From: Chlorobiota bacterium
Lineage (GTDB): Bacteria > Bacteroidota > Bacteroidia > Bacteroidales > F082
Length of the DNA: 7,054 bases
Reading direction: 5' to 3'
NCBI GenBank assembly: GCA_030619415.1
Contig: JAUXBM010000094.1
Coordinates: 1-7,054, forward strand
Shown piece after piece: positions 1-6,112 of this stretch (position 1 is the first letter of the stretch; each line of letters begins with the position of its first letter). The notes under the pieces are model-generated. The model was not told where the DNA came from, did no database searches, and saw nothing but the letters and a program-made list of their open reading frames with translations. Both the position numbers and the translations under genes were made by a program.

Positions 1-171
1 CTTCTATTCGGTCATGAATTTGACTTTGAAGGACCACCTTATGGAGGCACAATTCAGGAGTATAAAAAATTGTTTTCCGACAAATTCAGCATCGATAAAA
101 TGGAAATAGCACACAACTCAATCAGCCCCAGAAAAGGAAGGGAATTATTTGTTCAACTGAGAAAAAAATAG
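1..171 (+). CDS. SAM-dependent methyltransferase, TPMT-like family (C-terminal fragment)
   Basis: Frame 1 is open from the first base and ends at TAG 169-171, giving the last 56 residues of a protein whose start lies outside the window. The visible tail has FEGPPYGGT near its start, then an acidic/aromatic stretch (EYKKLF), a beta-strand-like FSIDKMEIA, NSISPRKG, and it ends in a strand LFVQLRKK. From memory this order (a GPPxG turn after a strand, an EEhxxLF helix, a basic-rich segment, then a final hydrophobic strand) is the C-terminal part of the thiopurine/thiol S-methyltransferase-like class I methyltransferases common in Bacteroidota. Such enzymes transfer a methyl group from S-adenosylmethionine, often to sulfur or other small nucleophiles; the substrate cannot be told here. 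The SAM-binding motifs are outside the window, so the family call rests on the tail only. Another class I methyltransferase is the main alternative. Confidence 0.6.
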   Translation, partial: LLFGHEFDFEGPPYGGTIQEYKKLFSDKFSIDKMEIAHNSISPRKGRELFVQLRKK

Positions 172-207
172 TCTAATTCAGAAAATCTTCCTATTTTAGC
201 TGACTAT

Positions 208-220
208 CAGAATTATTCTG
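208..220. repeat. Perfect inverted repeat CAGAAT-T-ATTCTG
   Basis: A perfect 6-bp inverted repeat around a single central T lies 29 bases before the start codon at 250, in the 78-base gap between the methyltransferase end and the next gene. A second pair, TTAGC (196-200) and GCTAA (220-224), partly encloses it. One-base spacing is too tight for an RNA hairpin with all six pairs, so a dimeric protein-binding site is the more natural reading. Short AT-rich palindromes arise easily by chance, so the function is unproven. Confidence 0.25.
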
Positions 221-249
221 CTAATCACAATTTTTAATGTAAACAGACT

Positions 250-954
250 ATGGGCGAAAGAGTTATCGAGACAGTTGGCAATATTACAAAAAAGGAACTG
301 GTTGCTTCGGTTAGAAATGAAACATACTGCAACAAACTAATTCTGGAAAATCAGGAACCTTATCCCGGTTATAACGACATGTCCATTCCTGATCGTCTAG
401 AACCTGACTCCATTTTCGCCATTACGAAGCTTCAATACAATGATGAACGGATGTACAGGGCAATTGCAGCTGTAAAAAAAGCTGTCGCCTACGACTTTGA
501 TGGGGCTGCCGGCACCCTGACGTACCAGAACAAAGGGTATAATTGTGTGAGATTTAAACAGTTACCTTACAAACATGTTGGTGAAATATTATCACTTTTT
601 GAAAAGAAAGGCATCGAATTCCGGAAGGCCAGAAAAACAGATGCTTTTCAGTCAATAATAAAAGTCAGGAAATTTTTTAGTGTAAAAGAAATTACTGATG
701 GTATTTACCAGGATACAGATGACAAAGAAATAACTTACCTGAAAATTCCTTTGTTACTCAGGTGGCCGACATTTGAAAAAATTACGATGAACATCAAGTA
801 TAACATGGATGACAGTGTTTGGGATGCTGCGCAAACCAGCATGTATTACAAAAGCGGATTGATGGACTTTGTAAGGATCTATGACAAAGACAGTTGTCAG
901 GGTAAATTATTGCACATCCGCGAGAAATACCTGGAAGCGATCGCAAAACTGTAA
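250..954 (+). CDS. Hypothetical soluble protein, 234 aa, possible internal duplication
   Basis: I do not recognise a characterised family. The protein has 234 residues, no signal peptide and no membrane segment, and is rich in Lys, Tyr and Phe, so it is probably cytoplasmic. It has three cysteines (27, 99, 216) that do not form a metal-binding cluster. Residues about 54-128 and 161-234 look like two diverged copies of one unit: a strand, a helix, then DGAAGTLTY...CVRF (84-102) matching DAAQTSMYY...FVRI (192-210) with equal 16-residue spacing from D to V, followed by an amphipathic helix (ILSLFEKK and LLHIREKY). This would suit a pair of ferredoxin-like beta-alpha-beta folds. The start at 250 is the only ATG that fits; the ATG at 238 runs straight into TAA. 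There is no Shine-Dalgarno sequence. The channel gene follows 71 bases downstream in the same direction, so co-transcription is possible. Length, codon use and the ordered pattern support a real gene. Confidence 0.8.
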   Translation: MGERVIETVGNITKKELVASVRNETYCNKLILENQEPYPGYNDMSIPDRLEPDSIFAITKLQYNDERMYRAIAAVKKAVAYDFDGAAGTLTYQNKGYNCVRFKQLPYKHVGEILSLFEKKGIEFRKARKTDAFQSIIKVRKFFSVKEITDGIYQDTDDKEITYLKIPLLLRWPTFEKITMNIKYNMDDSVWDAAQTSMYYKSGLMDFVRIYDKDSCQGKLLHIREKYLEAIAKL

Positions 955-1025
955 CTCTTTTTTACAACAACAATTCTCACTGCATAAAGTCTTGCTCAAT
1001 TTAATAATATTCAAACCCTAAACGC

Positions 1026-2297
1026 ATGGATGAATATATAAGCAGTACAACGCATTGGTTTATTGGCATACTGCAAAATGCCGGTTTCTCAGATGCGCTT
1101 GCGAAATGGACAGGTGAATTTACGATGCTGATCCTGTTAATCATTTTTTCATACCTGGGTTACCTGATCACCTGGAAGTTGATGCGGAAAATCATCATTC
1201 CCATTACAAAACGATCGAAAACACAATTTGACGACCTTTTAATCAAACATAAGTTTTTTCGTAAAGTATCCTATCTCGTACCCGCACTAATGCTTTACTA
1301 TTTTACTGACGACACGATTACTATTCCAGTTTTTATTTCAGCAATTCGGAAGGCGCTTGAGTTATTCTTTATCCTGAATGCCATACTTATAATCAATAGT
1401 GTTTTATCCACAATCAACGACTATTACGACCGTTACGATTTTGCCAAAGACCATCCCATCAAGGGCGGTATCCAGGTAGTGAAGATCATAAGCTACCTTG
1501 TCGGTCTGCTTGTTGTGATCGGCATGCTGGTCGATCGTGACATCAGCTCGCTTATTTTAAGCCTGGGGGCATTGTCTGCTGTTCTCTTGCTCATTTTTAA
1601 GGATCCGATTCTTGGTTTTGTTGGCGGACTTCAACTAACATTTAACAAAATGGTATCGATAGGTGATTGGATTTCGATGCCGAAATATGGTGCTGATGGT
1701 ACCGTTCTTGAAATTACGCTCACTACCGTTAAAGTCCAGAACTGGGACAAAACCATTGCCAATATTCCAACATACGCGCTGGTATCCGATTCGTTTCGGA
1801 ACTGGCGGGGAATGGAAGAATCGGGGGGCAGACGGATAAAACGCTCGATCAACATCGACATGGACAGTATCAAATTTTGTACAGATGAGATGCTGGAGAA
1901 ATATTCTAAAATAAGCAAGTTACAGCCGTATCTCAATGAGACAGAAAAGAACCTCACCGAGTACAATAAGAAATATAATATCGATCCCTCTTCTCTTGTT
2001 AATGGAAGGCGTCAGACAAACATCGGGGTTTTCAGGGCATACCTGAGAGTTTATCTGTCGAGCCGTCCCGATATCCATAACGATATGACCTTCCTCGTGC
2101 GCCAGTTACAACCTACCGAAAAAGGCTTGCCTATTGAAATATATGTGTTTACGAAGACGATCGAATGGGCCAAATACGAAGGTATTCAATCAGACATTTT
2201 TGATCATATTCTGGCAGTTATTCCTGAATTTGATCTGACAGTTTACCAATTCCCAAAAAGTGGGGATATCCAAAAAGTACTTGAAAATGTAAAATAG
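1026..2297 (+). CDS. ybdG: Mechanosensitive ion channel, MscS family, YbdG/MscM type
   Basis: This is an inner-membrane channel that opens under membrane tension and releases solutes after hypo-osmotic shock. E. coli YbdG (about 415 aa), linked to MscM activity, is nearly the same length as this 423-residue protein. Hydrophobic segments lie at about 31-52, 80-92, 106-128 and 150-170, followed by the pore-lining helix at about 173-204 (SLILSLGALSAVLLLIFKDP). The cytoplasmic beta domain follows with the YbdG hallmarks: GDWISMPKYGADGTV (213-227), the LTTVKVQNWDKT strand (232-243), the IPTY-to-SDSFRNWRGM segment (247-263), and SGGRRIKRSI (266-275). Residues about 283-335 form the extra insertion that separates YbdG-type channels from small MscS; the C-terminal alpha/beta domain ends at 423. 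ATG 1026 follows an A-rich leader (CCCTAAACGC) without a Shine-Dalgarno sequence. Its TAG ends one base before the TAG of the opposing idi gene. No exact TAnnTTTG promoter lies in the 71-base upstream gap, so it may be read with the preceding gene. Confidence 0.95.
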   Translation: MDEYISSTTHWFIGILQNAGFSDALAKWTGEFTMLILLIIFSYLGYLITWKLMRKIIIPITKRSKTQFDDLLIKHKFFRKVSYLVPALMLYYFTDDTITIPVFISAIRKALELFFILNAILIINSVLSTINDYYDRYDFAKDHPIKGGIQVVKIISYLVGLLVVIGMLVDRDISSLILSLGALSAVLLLIFKDPILGFVGGLQLTFNKMVSIGDWISMPKYGADGTVLEITLTTVKVQNWDKTIANIPTYALVSDSFRNWRGMEESGGRRIKRSINIDMDSIKFCTDEMLEKYSKISKLQPYLNETEKNLTEYNKKYNIDPSSLVNGRRQTNIGVFRAYLRVYLSSRPDIHNDMTFLVRQLQPTEKGLPIEIYVFTKTIEWAKYEGIQSDIFDHILAVIPEFDLTVYQFPKSGDIQKVLENVK

Positions 2298-2298
2298 A

Positions 2299-2823
2299 CT
2301 ACCGCTTGCTCTCCATGTGGTTTTTCACCTGTTCGAGGGCAATTCTAAACCAAACAGTGTATTCATCAGGATTATGATTAACATCGCCCACCAGCCAGTC
2401 GAAGTCAACATATTTCCAGTCGCCTACTTCTTCCGGATCGGGTTTTGGTGTTTGATTGCTATTTCCGATAAAAACATGATCAAACTCATGCTCTATTAGT
2501 CCGTCACCAACCTCTGCCTTATAAATAAAGGTAAAGGCCTTTTCTAGATCGCAATCAAAACCCATTTCTTCCATCATCCTTCTGTGAGCTGCATCATCTG
2601 TTTTTTCACCGGTGCGTGGGTGGCTGCAAGCTGTATTCGACCAAAGTCCCGGTGAATGGTATTTACTATCGGCCCGTTTTTGCAAAAGCATTTTCCCTTC
2701 AGAATTGTAAACGAAAACTGAAAAAGCCCTGTGCATGACTCCTTTTTCGTGGGCTTCCATTTTTTCCATCGCCCCAAGTGGCTGATCGTTGTTATTGACT
2801 AATATGACATATTCAACCTGCAT
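2299..2823 (-). CDS. idi: Isopentenyl-diphosphate delta-isomerase, type I
   Basis: This cytoplasmic enzyme interconverts isopentenyl and dimethylallyl diphosphate, the two building blocks of isoprenoids such as quinones, carotenoids and undecaprenyl phosphate. The 174-residue protein matches the type I (Nudix-fold) enzyme in length; E. coli Idi has 182. The visible active site is complete by comparison with E. coli: catalytic Cys66 in SNTACSHP (E. coli Cys67), metal ligands His25, His31 and His68, the acidic pair Glu111/Glu113 in IEHEF (E. coli Glu114/Glu116), and Trp158 in the C-terminal helix (E. coli Trp161). The Nudix-like helix is TGEKTDDAAHRRMMEEMGF (71-89). As in other Idi proteins, the first Nudix Glu is replaced by Ala. 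The N-terminus (MQVEYVILVNNNDQPLG) aligns with that of E. coli Idi, which fixes the start. An exact -7 promoter element lies 33 bases upstream. The gene is monocistronic in this window, running tail to tail against the channel gene. Confidence 0.96.
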   Translation of the reverse strand: MQVEYVILVNNNDQPLGAMEKMEAHEKGVMHRAFSVFVYNSEGKMLLQKRADSKYHSPGLWSNTACSHPRTGEKTDDAAHRRMMEEMGFDCDLEKAFTFIYKAEVGDGLIEHEFDHVFIGNSNQTPKPDPEEVGDWKYVDFDWLVGDVNHNPDEYTVWFRIALEQVKNHMESKR

Positions 2824-2856
2824 TCCCGCAATCGTTTTAGATAAGTATTAGGCCGA

Positions 2857-2864
2857 CAAATATA
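2857..2864 (-). promoter_or_regulatory. Bacteroidota -7 promoter element for idi
   Basis: On the minus strand this reads TATATTTG, an exact match to the Bacteroidota -7 consensus TAnnTTTG. It ends 33 bases before the idi start codon, which would give a leader of roughly 25-30 bases. The best -33 candidate is ATTG (plus-strand CAAT, 2882-2885), three of four bases, but its 17-base spacer is shorter than the usual 19-21. The upstream side is strongly AT-rich. Confidence 0.55.
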
Positions 2865-2888
2865 TAAAATCTATATATAAACAATCTA
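2861..2888. repeat. AT-rich short direct repeats upstream of idi
   Basis: TATATAAA occurs at 2861-2868 and 2874-2881, and AATCTA at 2868-2873 and 2883-2888, making an interleaved near-repeat of about 13-15 bases. It covers the -7 to -33 interval of the proposed idi promoter. It may only be the low-complexity AT tract expected upstream of a Bacteroidota promoter; an operator is possible but unsupported. Confidence 0.3.
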
Positions 2889-3057
2889 AATAAGAGTTAT
2901 AGAATTTGAACAATTTTCAAGCGGCTTTATTCGATAGTGAGTTTACACCAAATGTACCCCAAGTTGACGCATATAAAGAGTATATTAGCATGACTTTCGT
3001 GCCTACGCATATTTTAATACTACTCATACCAGTAATAATATTTTAAAATTGTAAACG

Positions 3058-4653
3058 ATGAATTATTTATCAATCAAATTGATCCTGATCTTCTTATTTA
3101 CGATCGGGTTATTTTCCTGCAAACAGCAGAACGACAGTGAAACGGGTTCAACACATCCGAGCGAACTGCAACTTGAAGAAATCACCATAAATGAATTACA
3201 GGCAGGTTACCGGGAGGGCCGATTTACAATTACACAAGTTGTTCAGGCTTATCTCGACAGGATTGAAGCGATAGATCAAAACGGACCGCACCTTAATTCA
3301 ATCATCCAGCTTAACCCTGATGCCCTGATAATTGCCAGGACACTCGACGAAGAAATCGCACAGAGCAAATCCAGGGGCCCAATGCATGGTATTCCAGTGG
3401 TTTTGAAAGACAATATTGATACACACGATAAGATGCCGACAACGGCCGGCTCTCGTGCTTTGGCCGGATCACATCCTGCAAAAGACAGTTATATTGCCAA
3501 AAAACTAAGAGAAGCCGGAGCCGTCATCATTGCAAAAGCCAACCTGAGTGAATGGGCAAATTTTCGCGATATTTTATCTTCAAGTGGATGGAGTGGAGTC
3601 GGAGGCCAAACCGGAAATCCTTACATCATCGACAGGAATCCTTGTGGTTCAAGCGCTGGTTCTGGGGCTGCTGTCTCAGCAAACCTTTGCATGGTGGCAA
3701 TCGGCACCGAGACAAACGGGTCCATTGTCTGCCCATCGACGGCCAACGGGATTGTAGGAATTAAACCAACGGTTGGTCTTCTCAGCCGATCAGGAATTGT
3801 GCCGATATCATTTACTCAAGACACCCCTGGTCCGATGGGACGTACAGTTACAGATGCTGCAATTTGTCTTGGCGTGATGACTGGTGTTGATCCTGCCGAC
3901 AGTAAAACCGCCTACAGCGTAGGGAAAGTTCATGCGGATTATACAAAGTTTTTAAATGAAGATGGGCTGAAAGGCAAACGAATTGGATGGTACACACAAC
4001 CACGCGGAAAGCATTACAAGGTAGATGAAGTGATGGACCAAACCGTAGATTATTTGAAAAGTCAGGGAGTGGAAATAGTGGAAATTGAAAGTTTCACCGA
4101 CGTGGATGTAGGTGATCTGTCGTTCGAGGTTATGCTATACGAATTTAAAGATGGATTGAATAAATACTTTGTCTCATTGGGGGATCAGGCAAAAGTAAAA
4201 ACGCTTGCTGAACTTATTGAATTTAACAAGGCAGACTCAGTAGAGCTTATGTATTTTGATCAGAAACTATTATTTATGGCTGAGGAAAAGGGTAACCTCG
4301 AAACACCTGAATATAAGGAAGCACTTGTTGCAATGCAAAAGGCAATTCGGGAAGATGGCATCGACAGGGTGATGGATGAACATAACCTGGATGCGATCAT
4401 TGCACCAACAGGTGGACCGGCATGGAAAACTGACCATGTAAACGGTGATGCCTACCTCGTGGGCAGCTCTTCGCCCGCTGCCATTGCAGGATACCCAAAT
4501 ATAACTGTTCCAATGGGTTTTATTGATGGATTACCAGTGGGTGTTTCTTTTTTCGGAAGAGCGTGGAGTGAACCGGTTTTGATTGAGATTGCTTATGCAT
4601 ATGAGCAGGGGACAAAACATAGGAAGACACCACAATTTTTGTTATCGGATTAG
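3058..4653 (+). CDS. Lipoprotein amidase, amidase signature family, peptide-amidase-like
   Basis: This is a 531-residue amide hydrolase predicted to be anchored in the cell envelope. The N-terminus has a lipoprotein signal: Lys7, a hydrophobic core (LILIFLFTIG) and lipobox LFSC with Cys21 as the lipidated residue. The amidase signature domain spans about 40-525 with an intact Ser-cisSer-Lys triad: Lys117 in VVLKDNID, cis-Ser198 in NPCGSSAGS, and nucleophile Ser222 in GTETNGSIVCPS, with the 24-residue Ser-Ser spacing known from FAAH and peptide amidase. The CGSSxGS and GTETxGSIVCP versions of these motifs and the PISFTQDTPGPM segment (249-260) recall Stenotrophomonas peptide amidase (Pam), which removes C-terminal amides from peptides. 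The true substrate is unknown: aryl/aliphatic amides or amino-acid amides are alternatives. A GatA role is unlikely because of the lipoprotein signal and lack of gatB/gatC. The first ATG is used, with an A-rich leader (TTGTAAACG) and no Shine-Dalgarno sequence. It converges on hutI with a 20-base gap. Confidence 0.92.
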   Translation: MNYLSIKLILIFLFTIGLFSCKQQNDSETGSTHPSELQLEEITINELQAGYREGRFTITQVVQAYLDRIEAIDQNGPHLNSIIQLNPDALIIARTLDEEIAQSKSRGPMHGIPVVLKDNIDTHDKMPTTAGSRALAGSHPAKDSYIAKKLREAGAVIIAKANLSEWANFRDILSSSGWSGVGGQTGNPYIIDRNPCGSSAGSGAAVSANLCMVAIGTETNGSIVCPSTANGIVGIKPTVGLLSRSGIVPISFTQDTPGPMGRTVTDAAICLGVMTGVDPADSKTAYSVGKVHADYTKFLNEDGLKGKRIGWYTQPRGKHYKVDEVMDQTVDYLKSQGVEIVEIESFTDVDVGDLSFEVMLYEFKDGLNKYFVSLGDQAKVKTLAELIEFNKADSVELMYFDQKLLFMAEEKGNLETPEYKEALVAMQKAIREDGIDRVMDEHNLDAIIAPTGGPAWKTDHVNGDAYLVGSSSPAAIAGYPNITVPMGFIDGLPVGVSFFGRAWSEPVLIEIAYAYEQGTKHRKTPQFLLSD

Positions 4654-4673
4654 AAGAAATTTTTAAACGTACT

Positions 4674-5924
4674 TTACTGGCTAACTACCTTACCATTTAA
4701 AATCGCAGTGTCTACTTTATTTGTCCCATAATAATAAGGCATAAACTCATAAGTCGGTAATTCGGTTGTAATAAATAAGTTTGCCCTCTTATCAACAGCA
4801 ATACTGCCCAATTCTTCACTCAAACCCATTGCATAGGCTGTATTGATGGTTGTGGCGTTGATCGCCTCTTCAGGAAGCAATTTGTATAAAATACAGGCCA
4901 TCGAAAGAATTAATTGCATATTCCCCGAAGGTGATGAGCCAGGGTTAAAATCACTCGCCAGTGCAACGGGCAAACCGGCATCAATCATTTTACGTGCCGG
5001 GGAGTAAATCATATTTAAAAAGAAAGCTGCACCTGGCAGAATTGTTGGCATTGTTTGCGAATTGAGTAAAGCTTCTATCTCAGCATCGCCTGTAAACTCA
5101 AGGTGATCAACTGACAGAGCATTGTGTTTTACGCCGACCTGGATACCTCCTGAGAAATCGAGTTCGTTGGCGTGGATCTTACCACGAAGGCCATATTTCA
5201 GGCCGGCTTCTAATATTCTATCTGTGTCTTCAACGGTGAAGAAGCCTGTATCGCAAAAAACATCAATAAAATTGGCCAGGCCTTCATCGGCAACCTTTGG
5301 TAACATCTTGTTAATTACCAGGTCGACATATTTTGTCTGGTCTCCCCTGAATTCCAAAGGAATCGAATGTGCCCCAAGAAATGTGGACTTAATTGTCAGA
5401 GGCGAAAGCGCTTTCAGTCTTTTGATCACCCGAAGCATTTTTAATTCAGATTCAGTTGTAAGTCCATAACCACTCTTAATTTCGACAGCACCGGTTCCAT
5501 AGCTGATGATCTCTTCCAGCCTTTGCATAGCTGAACCGACCAATTCTTCTTCGCTGATATCCTGCATCTTTTTGGCAGAGTTCAAAATGCCCCCTCCCCT
5601 TTTAGCTATTTCTTCGTAAGACAGACCTTTGATTTTATCGATGTATTCAATCTCACGTGATGCAGGATAAACAAGGTGCGTATGCGAGTCAACAAATGAA
5701 GGAAAAACCATTTTACCGCTTGCATCAATCAACTGGGCATCTTCTGGAAACTCATTCAGATTAAACACTTTCATCTCTCCAAAACGCTCAATCCGTTCAC
5801 CTTTAATAAATAGCCAGGCATCTTTGATCGTTTCAATTGTTGCCATGTCTTTCCCGCATATCCACTTTTTTGGTTGTTGTTCAACCTGGATAAGTTCTTT
5901 TATATTTTTAATGAGAATACTCAT
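4674..5924 (-). CDS. hutI: Imidazolonepropionase
   Basis: This cytoplasmic metal-dependent amidohydrolase performs the third step of histidine degradation, hydrolysing 4-imidazolone-5-propionate to N-formimino-L-glutamate. The 416-residue length is normal for HutI (about 400-420). Order of features: an N-terminal beta-sandwich strand region; the amidohydrolase signature SHTHLVYPASR (80-90) with metal ligands His81 and His83; GGGI (110-113); VEIKSGYGL (147-155), a HutI substrate-binding signature; FLGAH (182-186); DVFCDTGFF (221-229); HANEL (251-255) with metal-ligand His251 and Glu254; VDHLE (272-276) with His274; and ASDFNPGSSP (323-332) with catalytic Asp325. The C-terminus returns to the sandwich domain (GSIAVDKRANLFI). 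All expected catalytic residues are present. The start follows an A-rich leader without a Shine-Dalgarno sequence. No hutH, hutU, ftcD or hutC lies beside it, so any hut cluster is split or lies elsewhere. It has its own -7 element 58 bases upstream and faces the C10 protease gene divergently. Confidence 0.96.
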   Translation of the reverse strand: MSILIKNIKELIQVEQQPKKWICGKDMATIETIKDAWLFIKGERIERFGEMKVFNLNEFPEDAQLIDASGKMVFPSFVDSHTHLVYPASREIEYIDKIKGLSYEEIAKRGGGILNSAKKMQDISEEELVGSAMQRLEEIISYGTGAVEIKSGYGLTTESELKMLRVIKRLKALSPLTIKSTFLGAHSIPLEFRGDQTKYVDLVINKMLPKVADEGLANFIDVFCDTGFFTVEDTDRILEAGLKYGLRGKIHANELDFSGGIQVGVKHNALSVDHLEFTGDAEIEALLNSQTMPTILPGAAFFLNMIYSPARKMIDAGLPVALASDFNPGSSPSGNMQLILSMACILYKLLPEEAINATTINTAYAMGLSEELGSIAVDKRANLFITTELPTYEFMPYYYGTNKVDTAILNGKVVSQ

Positions 5925-5927
5925 TTA

Positions 5928-5958
5928 TTTGTGTTTTGATTTTCCTCTGTTTGTGTTT
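5928..5958. repeat. Direct repeat TTTGTGTTT in the hutI leader
   Basis: TTTGTGTTT occurs at 5928-5936 and 5950-5958, 22 bases apart, i.e. about two helical turns on the same DNA face. On the hutI strand this is AAACACAAA twice, between the proposed -7 element and the start codon. It may be a repressor or activator site or merely part of an A-rich leader; the spacing is suggestive only. Confidence 0.3.
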
Positions 5959-5982
5959 AAAATATTCAGTTAGCCTGACCAA

Positions 5983-5990
5983 CAAAGATA
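5983..5990 (-). promoter_or_regulatory. Bacteroidota -7 promoter element for hutI
   Basis: On the minus strand this reads TATCTTTG, an exact TAnnTTTG match pointing at hutI, with 58 bases to the start codon. A GTTG (plus-strand CAAC at 6007-6010) lies 16 bases upstream, a poor fit to the expected -33 TTTG with 19-21 base spacing. The -7 call rests on the exact match and correct orientation. Confidence 0.5.
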
Positions 5991-6076
5991 ATGAACTAGG
6001 CATCAACAACTGTCTCTTTTAATAATTTGTCAATATTATTTGAAGCAACCATTCCCGGTGGTTCAAAACTTATAAT

Positions 6077-6084
6077 TACTTTTG
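6077..6084 (+). promoter_or_regulatory. Bacteroidota -7 promoter element for the C10 protease gene
   Basis: TACTTTTG is an exact TAnnTTTG match, 28 bases before the protease start codon. No TTTG is found at the usual 19-21 base distance upstream; the closest one (6039-6042) is 34 bases away. Together with 5983-5990 it makes this 188-base gap a divergent promoter region. Confidence 0.5.
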
Positions 6085-6112
6085 AGCCTTATTGTTTTTC
6101 CTAAATAGATTC

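Noticed and set aside
937..963. GCGATCGC palindrome followed by a T-run, as a terminator of the unknown gene
   Set aside because: The palindrome has no loop and lies within the coding end, with 13 bases between it and the T-run, so it does not make an intrinsic terminator.
1631..1966. 111-codon open frame on the minus strand inside the channel gene
   Set aside because: It is fully antisense to the conserved MscS beta domain and has no family signature or start context of its own.
2317..2777. Short open frames overlapping idi (2317-2499 plus, 2574-2777 minus in another frame)
   Set aside because: Both lie inside the conserved Idi coding sequence and their translations show no recognisable motif.
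2944..2956. TACA-CCAAA-TGTA inverted repeat between idi and the amidase gene
   Set aside because: The arms are four bases and the flanks do not extend the pairing, which is expected by chance in a region this AT-rich.
3010..3057. TATTTTAA boxes and the TTTTAAAA palindrome before the amidase as its promoter
   Set aside because: They lack the TTTG end of the Bacteroidota -7 consensus, have no -33 partner, and the nearest is too close to the start codon; I could not place the amidase promoter.
3548..3764. Two 69-70 codon frames inside the amidase gene
   Set aside because: They are out-of-frame readings of the conserved catalytic-serine region of the amidase.
5122..5469. 115-codon plus-strand frame opposite hutI
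   Set aside because: It is antisense to core HutI motifs and has no promoter, start context or family resemblance.
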